64,000 bases of DNA from CAVXSP01 sp963724645 (GTDB lineage Bacteria > Acidobacteriota > Vicinamibacteria > Vicinamibacterales > SCN-69-37), in NCBI GenBank assembly GCA_963724645.1, contig CAVRVJ010000001.1, positions 124,001 through 188,000 on the forward strand, in the 5' to 3' direction. The notes below the pieces were generated by a model. That model had not been told where the DNA came from and ran no database searches. It saw nothing but the letters and a program-made list of their open reading frames with translations. This document shows, one piece after another, positions 19,442 to 27,241 of the stretch (its first letter is position 1; each line of letters opens with the position of its first letter). A program made the position numbers and the translations under genes.

Positions 19442-20404
19442 ATGAAGCGATTTGGGACCGGCGCGACCGATCTGTCCTTTCGGCTCGGGACAGGGGCGTT
19501 CGCGCTGGTTCTCGTCCTGATCGTCGTCGGGATCGCGGCCGTGCTCTGGCACGAGTCGCTGCTCTCGATTCGCACATTCGGCTTCAAGTTCTGGGCCACG
19601 AGCACGTGGGATCCAGTTGCGGGTAACTTTGGCGCCCTGCCCTTCATCTGGGGCACGCTGTATTCGTCGATTCTTGCGCTCCTCATCTCGGCGCCGATTG
19701 CGATCGGGATCGCGATCTTCCTTTCCGAGCTGTGCCCCGTTGCGTTGCGAACACCGCTCGTCTTCCTGACCGAGCTTCTCGCAGCCATTCCGTCGATCGT
19801 CTACGGACTCTGGGGGATCTTCGTGCTCGTGCCGGGGATACGAAGCCTTCAACTGTCGATGCCCGATTGGATGCGGGCGCTCCCGCTCTTCAGCGGGCCG
19901 CCGGTGGGCGTCAACATGATGTCCGCATCGGCCGTTCTCGCGATCATGATCATCCCGTACTCGTCGTCGGTCGCCCGTGAGGTGCTGAAGACAGTCCCGG
20001 TCGCCCAGCGCGAGGGCGCCTATGCGCTGGGCGCGACGCGATGGGAGGCGACCCTGGTGGCGCTGCACTATGCGCGCGTGGGGATTGTCGGCGCCATCAT
20101 GCTCGGCTTCGGCCGCGCGCTCGGCGAGACGATGGCCGTGACGATGGTCATCGGGAACAACCCGCAGGCCAAGTGGTCCCTCTTCGAGCCTCAGTACACG
20201 ATGGCCGCCGTCATCGCCAACGAGTTCCGAGAGGCCGTGGAGCAACTGCACCTCGACGCGTTGGTCGAGATCGGATTGGTGCTCTTTACGATCACGCTCA
20301 TCGTGAATCTGGCCTCGCGCCTGCTGATCTGGCGGATGACGCGCCAGCCGCTCGCTCGCCGCGTGGAGACGGCCGTCGTCCCCTCTGCGGAGTCGGCCCT
20401 GTGA
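19442..20404 (+). CDS. pstC: Phosphate ABC transporter permease PstC
   Basis: 320 residues, six or so membrane segments, starting seven bases after pstS. The N-terminal helix (GTGAFALVLVLIVVGIAAVL) and the typical PstC segments FLSELCPVALRTPLVFLTEL, AIPSIVYGLWGIFVLVPGI and the EAA-type loop REGAYALGATRWEATLVALH are all visible. It forms the inner-membrane phosphate channel with PstA. The stop TGA overlaps the next ATG (TGATG at 20402-20406), so translation of PstC and PstA is coupled. Confidence 0.95.
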   Translation: MKRFGTGATDLSFRLGTGAFALVLVLIVVGIAAVLWHESLLSIRTFGFKFWATSTWDPVAGNFGALPFIWGTLYSSILALLISAPIAIGIAIFLSELCPVALRTPLVFLTELLAAIPSIVYGLWGIFVLVPGIRSLQLSMPDWMRALPLFSGPPVGVNMMSASAVLAIMIIPYSSSVAREVLKTVPVAQREGAYALGATRWEATLVALHYARVGIVGAIMLGFGRALGETMAVTMVIGNNPQAKWSLFEPQYTMAAVIANEFREAVEQLHLDALVEIGLVLFTITLIVNLASRLLIWRMTRQPLARRVETAVVPSAESAL

Positions 20405-21255
20405 TGTCCCGCGATGCCCGCCGCCGGCTGTTCTCCCACGTCATGACCGGCTTGTGCGTCCTCGCCGTCTTCATGGCGCTCGTGCCGGTCGCGATGATCC
20501 TGACGTACGTCCTCACGAAGGGCGCCGGCTCGATCAATCTCGACTTCTTCACCCAGTTGCCGAAGCCGGTCGGCGAAACAGGCGGGGGGATGGGGAACGC
20601 GATTATCGGGACGCTCGTCATCTGCTCGATCGGCGCCCTGTTCGCCATCCCCATTGGCGTCATGAGCGGGATCTACGTCGCCGAATACAAAGGCACGACG
20701 TTCGCCTCGATCGTGCGCTTCGCCGCCGACACCCTCAATGGGGTGCCGTCCATTGTCATCGGCGTCTTCGTCTACGCGCTCGCGGTCATGCCGATCGGGA
20801 CCTTTACGGCATTCGCGGGCGGTCTCGCCCTTGGCGTGATGATGATTCCAATCATCGCGCGCACGACCGAAGAACTGCTGCGGCTCGTCCCGCAGTCGCT
20901 CACGGAAGGCGCACTGGCGCTCGGCGCCACGCGGGCGCGCGCCGTGTTCACCGTCGTGCTTCCCGCGGCCCTGCCGGGCATCATCACCGGCATCGTGCTC
21001 GCGCTGGCGCGGATCGCCGGCGAAACGGCGCCCCTGCTGTTCACCTCGTTCAACAATCGATATTGGACGACGAAGTTCAACCAGCCGATTGCGTCGCTCA
21101 CGGTCCAGATCTACACGTATGCCCAGTCGCCGTACGACGACTGGCACCGGCAGGCCTGGGCCGGCGCGCTCGTGCTTGTCGTGATCGTGCTGCTCTGTTC
21201 CATCCTTGCGCGGCTCGCCACGCGACGGGTCGAGCAGTTGAGCGGCGGACGTTAG
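20404..21255 (+). CDS. pstA: Phosphate ABC transporter permease PstA
   Basis: 283 residues with six predicted membrane helices. Landmarks are GGGMGNAIIGTLVICSIGAL, FAADTLNGVPSIVIGVFVYA and the EAA loop LTEGALALGATRARAVFTVV, all standard in PstA. The start at 20404 overlaps the pstC stop; an in-frame extension back to 20041 would lie entirely inside pstC and is rejected. Normally pstB (ATPase) and phoU follow pstA; here the next gene is on the opposite strand, so the ATPase must be encoded elsewhere. Confidence 0.95.
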   Translation: MSRDARRRLFSHVMTGLCVLAVFMALVPVAMILTYVLTKGAGSINLDFFTQLPKPVGETGGGMGNAIIGTLVICSIGALFAIPIGVMSGIYVAEYKGTTFASIVRFAADTLNGVPSIVIGVFVYALAVMPIGTFTAFAGGLALGVMMIPIIARTTEELLRLVPQSLTEGALALGATRARAVFTVVLPAALPGIITGIVLALARIAGETAPLLFTSFNNRYWTTKFNQPIASLTVQIYTYAQSPYDDWHRQAWAGALVLVVIVLLCSILARLATRRVEQLSGGR

Positions 21256-21305
21256 CCGCCTCACGTATCTTCGGAGTCTCGCTTTACCAGGAAGTGAGGA
21301 CCGCC

Positions 21306-21497
21306 CTAGGCCCCTTCCGGCGAACTTCCCTGCCGCTCGAACAATTCGATCGAGCGTTCGACCCGGTGCCAATCCATCTGCCGGGTCACACGAATGAGCC
21401 TGCCATCCCGCTCCTCGCGGATTTCCCAGCCTTCTTTCGCCGGCTGAATCGTCAGTCGCGTGGTCTGACCGTCTTCCGTGCGTTGTCTGGTTAGCAT
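21306..21497 (-). CDS. Small hypothetical protein, 63 aa
   Basis: A short frame MLTRQRTEDGQTTRLTIQPA continuing to QGSSPEGA. AGAGG stands five bases before the ATG at 21497, which favours this start over 21524. The sequence alternates charged and hydrophobic residues (GWEIREERDGRLIRVTRQMD) and looks like a small beta-strand domain followed by a helix. No cysteines, no membrane segment. It is convergent with pstA. I do not recognise the family. Confidence 0.55.
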   Translation of the reverse strand: MLTRQRTEDGQTTRLTIQPAKEGWEIREERDGRLIRVTRQMDWHRVERSIELFERQGSSPEGA

Positions 21498-21575
21498 GAG
21501 ACCTCTTCGCAAGAAAACGAGCATATCTCGTGCCGCGGGAGGGCTATGTAAACTTCACGTAACATGCCCACGAGT

Positions 21576-22670
21576 CTACTTCGTAATCCCCGCCAGAAGC
21601 AGCGCCAGTTCGATGATCAGAATGAGTACGATGACGAGTTCGAGGATATTGCCCTGCGACATGGCGGTCTGCTCGACGGCAAACCGGTAGATATCGTCGA
21701 GCGTGCTCAGCTTTTCCTCGACGTTTCGCTTCCACCGGTCCAACCCCAGGCGGGCGGACACGATCCCGAACAGACGCGCAGCGTAGATGTCACCCACGAA
21801 TTTGACCGCATTTTCGATCCGATCGGTCAGCTCGTTGACGTCGATGAAGAGCGAGTGCAGTCGCAACGCCGCCCGGGTGCGCCGGCGGCCGGCGAATTTA
21901 TCGGTCCAGCGCGGCCGCTGCAGCTCCGCGTAGATCCGCGTGAGCTCGGTGTCCAGCAAATCGTCATGGTACCTGAACTCGAGAAGCTGCGAATTGGCGA
22001 ATTCAAAGATCTCCATCGTCGCCAGCGCGGCGGGCTCGGCGTCGTACACGAACGCCGCATTCCAGGCGGCGACGACGAGGTCGTCCGCAAGGTACGACAG
22101 GCGATTGCGGAGAATCTCGTCGATTTCCTGCCGGCTCAGCGTCTGACGCTCGCCGCGCAGCAGCTGCGCGATATCGGCGCCATGTTCCGCCAGCACGGCG
22201 TCGGCGAGTGCCGGCGGATCCAGCGCAGTCACCGCGAACACGAGATAATCTTCCGACAGGAACGAGGTCCGCACGTTCCTGACGACCCCGCGAAGCCGTT
22301 CAATGACGGCCCGACATAGATCGCCAGCGCGCCGCTCGAGCGGCTCGCTTTCGACGAGCCCGTGTCCGAGCGCCAGCAGCTCCGCCCACGCTCCCGAAAT
22401 CGGCCGAGAGAGCATGATCGCCACGACGCCGTAGTCGTAGAACTTCAAACGGACGCGGAAGCCATCAACCTCGGCGGCGTCGAACGCACCGCCGTCGACG
22501 ATGACCGGCGGCTGGGCGTACTGCACGCGCGTCGGGCCGGCCGACTTGTCGTCGAGCCTGGCGGCCGTTGCGCGGGGACCGAGCTGATCTGTGAGCGCCG
22601 CGAGATCGATTGCCTCGCCAACATCGAACAGGTACGACGCGCTGACAAACCCGCCTCGGATCGTGGACAT
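21576..22670 (-). CDS. RMD1/DUF155-like protein with C-terminal membrane anchor
   Basis: 364 residues. The body resembles the DUF155 (RMD1/SIF2/YagE) family: it has SFLSEDYLVFAVTALDPP near the middle, a run of acidic helices (EFANSQLLEFRYHDDLLDTE), then FIDVNELTDRIENAVKFVGD and a C-terminal hydrophobic helix GNILELVIVLILIIELALLL that ends four residues before the stop. The same architecture, soluble domain plus tail anchor, is typical of the family, whose fungal members act in mitochondrial function; the bacterial role is unknown. It begins six bases after the ferritin-VIT1 gene stop, so the two are co-transcribed. Confidence 0.75.
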   Translation of the reverse strand: MSTIRGGFVSASYLFDVGEAIDLAALTDQLGPRATAARLDDKSAGPTRVQYAQPPVIVDGGAFDAAEVDGFRVRLKFYDYGVVAIMLSRPISGAWAELLALGHGLVESEPLERRAGDLCRAVIERLRGVVRNVRTSFLSEDYLVFAVTALDPPALADAVLAEHGADIAQLLRGERQTLSRQEIDEILRNRLSYLADDLVVAAWNAAFVYDAEPAALATMEIFEFANSQLLEFRYHDDLLDTELTRIYAELQRPRWTDKFAGRRRTRAALRLHSLFIDVNELTDRIENAVKFVGDIYAARLFGIVSARLGLDRWKRNVEEKLSTLDDIYRFAVEQTAMSQGNILELVIVLILIIELALLLAGITK

Positions 22671-22676
22671 CAGAAC

Positions 22677-23792
22677 CTACGCCAGCGACACGCCGATCAG
22701 CCGTCCGATGAGAAACGTGATCGCCGCGGCGCCGAGGCCGATAGCGACCTGACGCATGCCGGAGAACCAGACGCTGCGTCCCGTCAGGATCGTGATCGCG
22801 GCACCGATGCCGAAGAGCCCCAGCCCGCTGGCAGCGAGGCTGCCGATGACCGCGGGACGGCCCGACAGCACGAGGAATGGCAGGACGGGGATGATCGCGC
22901 CGACCGCGCAGAGGATGAATGACGTGACGGCGGCCTGCAGCGCCGACCCCCCGAGTTCTTTCGGATCGATTCCCAGCTCCTCGCGCGCCAGCGTGTCGAG
23001 CGCGGAGCCTTCGGACGCCATCAACCGGCCCGCGACGTCGCGCGCGTGCTCCTCGGACAGGCCCTTCGCCTGATAGATCAGCGCCAGTTCCTCCGCTTCC
23101 TCCGCCGGATTCACGAGAATCTCCTGTGCTTCGACCTCGATCTGCTTCTCGTAGAGCTCGCGCGAGCTCTGCACGGACAGCCACTCCCCCAGCGCCATCG
23201 AGCACGCGCAGGCGAGGAGCCCGGCCGTGCCGGTGATGAGAATCTCGCGCGACGCCAGGTTCGCGCCGGCGACGCCCATGATGAGGCTGAGGTTCGAGAC
23301 GAGCCCGTCGTTGGCGCCGAGCACGGCCGCACGGAGCGCGTTGCCGGCGGTCGTTCGGTGGCGGCCTTCGAGCCGCGCGATGAACGGTCCCTCCGCGCCG
23401 CCATCGCCGGCAATCGCACGCAGCGCGCGCGCGTGGCCGACCTCGTCGGTCGCCATGCCGGCCGCCCGATCGGGCACATTCGCATACCTCCGCGCGTCGG
23501 CCTGTTCCTGATTCGCGATCACCGAGATGACGGTCGAGGCACCGAACCGGCGCGCGAGCCACATCAACGCGGCGGCGCGCCAGCTCGGCCGAAACCGCGG
23601 TACCGGATGTCCGGCCTCGCGAAGCTTCGCGATCCAGTGGTCGGCGTGCCGCCGCTCGGTCGCGGCAAGCCGCCGATAGACTTCGGCCAGCCGGCGGTCG
23701 GATTCGGCGTTGGCCAGCGTGTCGTACAAGGCCGCCGTGTCCAGTTCATCCTGGATGAATACGAGGGCCTGCCGCGGAGAGGTGGAAGACAT
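22677..23792 (-). CDS. Ferritin-like plus VIT1/CCC1 membrane protein (iron/manganese transporter type)
   Basis: 371 residues in two parts. Residues ~1-135 form a ferritin/rubrerythrin-like four-helix domain with the carboxylate/His pattern RLAATERRHADHWIAKL and MATDEVGHARALRAI, fit to bind a di-metal site. Residues ~145-370 match the VIT1/CCC1 family: NALRAAVLGANDGLVSNLSL at the first helix, SMALGEWLSVQSSRELYEKQ, and three C-terminal hydrophobic helices. Proteins with this layout (MbfA type) export iron or protect against iron stress at the inner membrane. ATG 23792 is used; GTG 23798 is possible. Transcribed with the downstream DUF155-like gene. Confidence 0.88.
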   Translation of the reverse strand: MSSTSPRQALVFIQDELDTAALYDTLANAESDRRLAEVYRRLAATERRHADHWIAKLREAGHPVPRFRPSWRAAALMWLARRFGASTVISVIANQEQADARRYANVPDRAAGMATDEVGHARALRAIAGDGGAEGPFIARLEGRHRTTAGNALRAAVLGANDGLVSNLSLIMGVAGANLASREILITGTAGLLACACSMALGEWLSVQSSRELYEKQIEVEAQEILVNPAEEAEELALIYQAKGLSEEHARDVAGRLMASEGSALDTLAREELGIDPKELGGSALQAAVTSFILCAVGAIIPVLPFLVLSGRPAVIGSLAASGLGLFGIGAAITILTGRSVWFSGMRQVAIGLGAAAITFLIGRLIGVSLA

Positions 23793-23831
23793 CGTCACTG
23801 GCGTGCCGTATAGATTACATATGATGACTCC

Positions 23832-24704
23832 TTGCGCGTATTCTTCCTCACGGTCGGTGCGCTCATCGGCTTCTCGGCCAATTCACTGCTCACACGGTCG
23901 GCGTTGGGCGCCGGCAGGCTCGATCCGGCATCCTTCACCGCAGTCCGTCTGATTACCGGCGCTGTGACGCTCGTGCTGGTCGCGCGCCTGCGGACCGCAG
24001 GCGTGACGCCCTCCCGCGGCCCTGCCGCCCAGAACGGCTCCTGGCCATCGGCAATCGCCCTGGCCGGCTATGCCATCTTCTTCACGCTGGCGTATGCCCG
24101 CATCGGCGCAGCCGTTGGCGCGCTCGTGCTGTTCGGCAGCGTGCAGGTCACGATGATCGGCGCCGGGCTCGTGCAAGGTGAACGGCCGGCGCGGATCGAC
24201 TGGGCGGGACTTGTGCTCGCGATTGCCGGTCTGCTCACGTTCACACTTCCCGGCGTGATGGCACCGGATCTCATCGGGACTGGACTCATGGCGCTGGCCG
24301 GCGTCTCCTGGGGCGCGTATTCGCTCGCCGGTCGCGGCAGCCGAGATCCGCTTGGTGTGACCGCGGGAAATTTTCTGCGTGCGGCGCTATTCGGTCTCCT
24401 GTTCTTCGTCGCGGCCGCGCCGATTGGCTGGCATCTGACGCGCTCCGGGATCTGGCTCGCGGCCGCTTCGGGCTCGATCGCCTCCGGTGTCGGCTACACG
24501 CTCTGGTATGCGGCACTGCCCGCGCTCGCTGCCTGGCGCGCCGCCGTCATACAGCTCGTCGTCCCGATCCTGACGGCGCTTTGCGCCGCCGTCATGCTGG
24601 ACGAGGCGCTCACGTTCAGACTCCTTGCCGCCACGACGCTCGTCGCCGCCGGCGTCGGACTGACGATCTGGCCGTCGAAGCATCGCCGCTCGCCCTCTGC
24701 ATGA
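23832..24704 (+). CDS. EamA/DMT-family membrane transporter
   Basis: 290 residues with about ten hydrophobic helices in two homologous halves, as in drug/metabolite transporters. The first half starts FFLTVGALIGFSANSLLTRS and the second ALAGVSWGAYSLAGRGSRDP, both typical EamA repeat starts; the C-terminus has ALTFRLLAATTLVAAGVGLT. The only in-frame start near the conserved N-terminus is TTG 23832; the two ATG codons at 23821-23826 are out of frame. Substrate cannot be inferred. It is divergent from the ferritin-VIT1 gene with 39 bases between the starts. Confidence 0.85.
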   Translation: MRVFFLTVGALIGFSANSLLTRSALGAGRLDPASFTAVRLITGAVTLVLVARLRTAGVTPSRGPAAQNGSWPSAIALAGYAIFFTLAYARIGAAVGALVLFGSVQVTMIGAGLVQGERPARIDWAGLVLAIAGLLTFTLPGVMAPDLIGTGLMALAGVSWGAYSLAGRGSRDPLGVTAGNFLRAALFGLLFFVAAAPIGWHLTRSGIWLAAASGSIASGVGYTLWYAALPALAAWRAAVIQLVVPILTALCAAVMLDEALTFRLLAATTLVAAGVGLTIWPSKHRRSPSA

Positions 24705-24775
24705 GACGGGCCGGCCGTGCCATGTTGCAATCAGGCTTCCCCGTCATGGAAGATCAGGCGCAGGAGAGGTCAGGC

Positions 24776-25061
24776 ATGTCACAGCGCACAGCCGCGGCGC
24801 TCGCCACATTGGATGAATTGCTCGCTTCGCTGAAGCGTCTGCCGCCAGGGGCGGCGATGGACCACGTGGTCGCAGACACCGAGGCGCTGCGCCGCGCAGT
24901 CGCGGCGTTTCACATGGAAGCCATCCGCTTCCGCATGTTACTCCGTCGATCGCGACCTCAAGATGCTTGGCGACGATCCGGCCGTGCGGCAGATCTACGA
25001 GAACGTCCGCCAGGCGCTCGAGAGCGCTGGATTTCACACGCGCTCGCACACCGCTCCCTAG
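24776..25061 (+). pseudogene. Small helical hypothetical protein with a one-base frameshift
   Basis: GGAGAGG precedes ATG 24776. The first frame gives MSQRTAAALATLDELLASLK and on to EAIRFRM, then the natural continuation YSVDRDLKMLGDDPAVRQIY, ending SHTAP at TAG 25061, is in the next frame. Removing one T of the TT at 24938-24939 joins the two parts without loss, giving about 94 residues. The protein looks like a small soluble amphipathic helical protein. Family not recognised. Either a point mutation or a one-base sequencing error. Confidence 0.55.
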
Positions 25062-25227
25062 CAGCCAGTGGGTCACGTGCGGCTGCATTCAACCGGCGCT
25101 GCATCCTGCCTGGCTGCGTTTCTCCCTCAAATATTGCCCAGTATTCTCGGTCGTCGCGCTGGCCAGCCGGGCGCGTCGCCGGTCTCGGTGCCGCGCCGAC
25201 TTGCACCACGGGCTGCCAGGCTTGTCT

Positions 25228-25965
25228 ATGAATGACGCCGTCTCTTCGGCTGGGTTGACGATCGCTTTCCTCGTGGCGGCGGCGCTGTACGCGTCGGTCG
25301 GCCACGCCGGCGCGTCAGGCTACCTCGCCGCGATGAGTTTCTTTGGGACGCCCACAGCGATCATGCGTCCGACGGCGCTCATCTTGAACCTGCTGGTCGC
25401 CTCGATTGCGACCTTTCGATTCAGCCGGGCCGGCCTCTTTTCGTGGGACCTGTTCTGGCCCTTTGCGGTGGGATCGATCCCGCTGGCGTTTGTCGGTGGC
25501 GCAGTCGTCCTGCCGGGGCACTGGTACCGCACGCTCGTCGGCATCATCCTGTGGATCTCCGCCTTTCGTCTGTGGCTGGATCTGCGCGTTTCGGCGACGA
25601 GGCAGCGTCCACGTCGCCCGGTGGCGATCGTCTGCGGCGCGGCCGTGGGATTGCTGGCGGGGCTCACGGGCACGGGAGGAGGCATCTTCCTGAGTCCCCT
25701 GCTCTTGTTCATGGGATGGGCGCAGCCACGGGAGACTGGCGGCGTCGCCGCGGCGTTCATTCTGGTCAATTCGGCGGCAGGCCTGGCAGGCAATCCCGCA
25801 AGCGTGCAGCACGTACCGAGTCAACTCCCGCTCTGGGCCGGCGCTGTGCTCGTCGGCGGGCTCATCGGTGCGGACATCGGAAGCCGAAGAATCGGAACGC
25901 CGACGTTCAAACGGCTTCTCGGCGTCGTCCTGCTGATCGCAGGAACGAAGTTGATCTTTACCTAA
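25228..25965 (+). CDS. TauE/SafE-family membrane permease
   Basis: 245 residues with seven or eight hydrophobic helices. The TauE/SafE signature is seen at both ends: SVGHAGASGYLAAMSFFG near residue 25 and GLLAGLTGTGGGIFLSPLLL near 145, each a Gly-rich half-helix. These permeases move sulfite, sulfonates or other organic anions across the inner membrane; the substrate here is unknown. The start ATG 25228 gives the usual family length. It ends two bases before the GGGGGACGGGGGT repeats and is convergent with the dioxygenase-like gene. Confidence 0.85.
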   Translation: MNDAVSSAGLTIAFLVAAALYASVGHAGASGYLAAMSFFGTPTAIMRPTALILNLLVASIATFRFSRAGLFSWDLFWPFAVGSIPLAFVGGAVVLPGHWYRTLVGIILWISAFRLWLDLRVSATRQRPRRPVAIVCGAAVGLLAGLTGTGGGIFLSPLLLFMGWAQPRETGGVAAAFILVNSAAGLAGNPASVQHVPSQLPLWAGAVLVGGLIGADIGSRRIGTPTFKRLLGVVLLIAGTKLIFT

Positions 25966-25966
25966 A

Positions 25967-26058
25967 GGGGGACGGGGGTTCGCGGGGGGGGGACGGGGGT
26001 CTAGAGGGAAAAGGGGCGTCGAGGGGGACGGGGGTTCCCGGACCCACCCCCGTCCCCC
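25967..26058. repeat. Three direct and one inverted copy of GGGGGACGGGGGT, forming a hairpin
   Basis: Direct copies lie at 25967-25979, 25988-26000 and 26023-26035; the inverted copy at 26046-26058 pairs perfectly with the third (13-base stem, 10-base loop). The block fills the gap between two convergent genes, so it may act as a bidirectional terminator-like or mRNA-stabilising structure. Another copy occurs at 38624, also directly after a stop codon, so this is a dispersed repeat. Purine asymmetry (G-rich strand) could also favour G-quadruplex formation. Confidence 0.75.
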
Positions 26059-26062
26059 CTTC

Positions 26063-26671
26063 TCACAGATTCAGCACGATGTCGAATGTCGCTGTCTTTC
26101 CGGCCGGGCCGCCGCTCACCTTCATTACCAGTTCCTCGCGAAACTGTGCGTCCGTTCTGTTCAACGCCTGATCGGGTAAAAACAGCCGGGTCGTGAGGCC
26201 GGGCTTCCCGGCCGGCTGCACCTTCACGTGCAGGTGCGGCGCCTCCTTGCCGTGCTGACCCGGCACGATGGTCTCGAGGCGATACCTGCCGTTCGCGTCG
26301 GTGAACTCGTGTCCGCGAAGCCGGTAGCCGCTCGCGTCGTACACGCCGCGTGCGTCCGCCTGCCAGAAGTCGAGCCGGGCTCGCTTGATCGGTCCGCACG
26401 TCAGCCCGCTGACCGAACCGGTCAGCACGAGCTTCGTGCCGGTCAGGCCTGGTTCGACCAGAGAGGATCGTTCCGGCGCCCCCGGCTTGAAGTCCTGACC
26501 TTGGGACGCGGCCGGAGTCGCCTTCTCGTCCGCCTTGCACGGCGGTGGCCCGCCGCCGCTGAATTGTCCCAATCCCTGGCCGGATGCGGTTGACGCGAAG
26601 CGATTCGTGACGAGCGCCGCGGGGATCGCCACGCACCACCTCACGAATAGGCGTCTGGACCAATGGGCCAT
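26063..26671 (-). CDS. Exported intradiol ring-cleavage dioxygenase-like protein
   Basis: 202 residues. The N-terminus SRRLFVRWCVAIPAALVTNR looks like a Tat-type signal. The core (residues ~85-200) matches intradiol dioxygenases: DFWQADARGVYDASGYRLRG and DANGRYRLETIVPGQHG carry candidate Tyr ligands, and HLHVKVQPAG gives the paired His ligands of the Fe(III) site. It is shorter than true catechol or protocatechuate dioxygenases and exported, as are many acidobacterial and actinobacterial relatives of unclear substrate. The spacer between signal and core is Gly/Pro/Gln-rich. Convergent with the permease across the G-rich repeat. Confidence 0.82.
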   Translation of the reverse strand: MAHWSRRLFVRWCVAIPAALVTNRFASTASGQGLGQFSGGGPPPCKADEKATPAASQGQDFKPGAPERSSLVEPGLTGTKLVLTGSVSGLTCGPIKRARLDFWQADARGVYDASGYRLRGHEFTDANGRYRLETIVPGQHGKEAPHLHVKVQPAGKPGLTTRLFLPDQALNRTDAQFREELVMKVSGGPAGKTATFDIVLNL

Positions 26672-26706
26672 ATAATCAATGTATCAAGCTCCATGGAGGA
26701 CGTCCG

Positions 26707-27144
26707 ATGCCGTATCCCGAATACCTGATTGCCCCAATGCGCGGTGAACTCACGCAGCTTGGCGCGCGTGAATGCCGCACCGTCGCGGAAGTGGACGAGG
26801 TTGTGACCTCTCCAGGCGTCGTGATGATGGTAGTCAACTCCGTGTGTGGCTGCGCCGCGGGCAAGGCGCGGCCGGGGATCGCGCAGGCGCTGCAGCATCC
26901 GAATCGTCCTGACGTCCTCGCGACCGTCTTTGCCGGCGCGGACATCGATGCCACAGAGCGGGCGCGGCAGTATTTCGCCGGTTTTGCACCGTCCTCGCCA
27001 TCGATCGGGCTTCTGCGGGACGGCAAGCTGCTCTATATGATCGAGCGCCGCGACATCGAGCAGCGTTCAGCCGACGCCATCGCCGACATGTTGACCATGG
27101 CGTTCGACAAGTACTGCGCGGCGCAGACGACCCCCGCCTTCTGA
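26707..27144 (+). CDS. brxB: Bacilliredoxin (BrxA/BrxB family)
   Basis: 145 residues beginning MPYPEYLIAPMRGELTQLGA, the characteristic start of the family, with the CGC active site in MMVVNSVCGCAAGKARPGIA near residue 47. Bacilliredoxins remove bacillithiol from mixed disulfides on proteins; outside Firmicutes the family also occurs in organisms such as Acidobacteria and Bacteroidetes that make bacillithiol. GGAGG lies eight bases upstream of the ATG. Followed by an intrinsic terminator, so it is monocistronic. Distinction between BrxA and BrxB is not made from sequence alone. Confidence 0.9.
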   Translation: MPYPEYLIAPMRGELTQLGARECRTVAEVDEVVTSPGVVMMVVNSVCGCAAGKARPGIAQALQHPNRPDVLATVFAGADIDATERARQYFAGFAPSSPSIGLLRDGKLLYMIERRDIEQRSADAIADMLTMAFDKYCAAQTTPAF

Positions 27145-27182
27145 GCGTTCCTGCGCTCCTCCGGGCCTGAAGACCCAGGGTT

Positions 27183-27204
27183 CCCGGGCCAGGCCCGGGG
27201 TTTT
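27183..27204 (+). terminator. Intrinsic terminator after bacilliredoxin gene
   Basis: CCCGGG-CCAGG-CCCGGG hairpin at 27183-27199 followed by GTTTTG. The stem is strong and the T run short (four). It lies 39 bases after the bacilliredoxin stop and 38 bases before the next start codon. Confidence 0.65.
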
Positions 27205-27241
27205 GTTCCTCCAGGTAAAATCTGACCGCCGGAGGCTCCAC

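Noticed and set aside
20041..20403. N-terminal extension of PstA
   Set aside because: Lies wholly within pstC and has no PstA-like sequence; the ATG at 20404 gives the family start.
25061..25227. Extension of the TauE permease back to 24967
   Set aside because: The extension overlaps the preceding small gene and lacks hydrophobic or family sequence.
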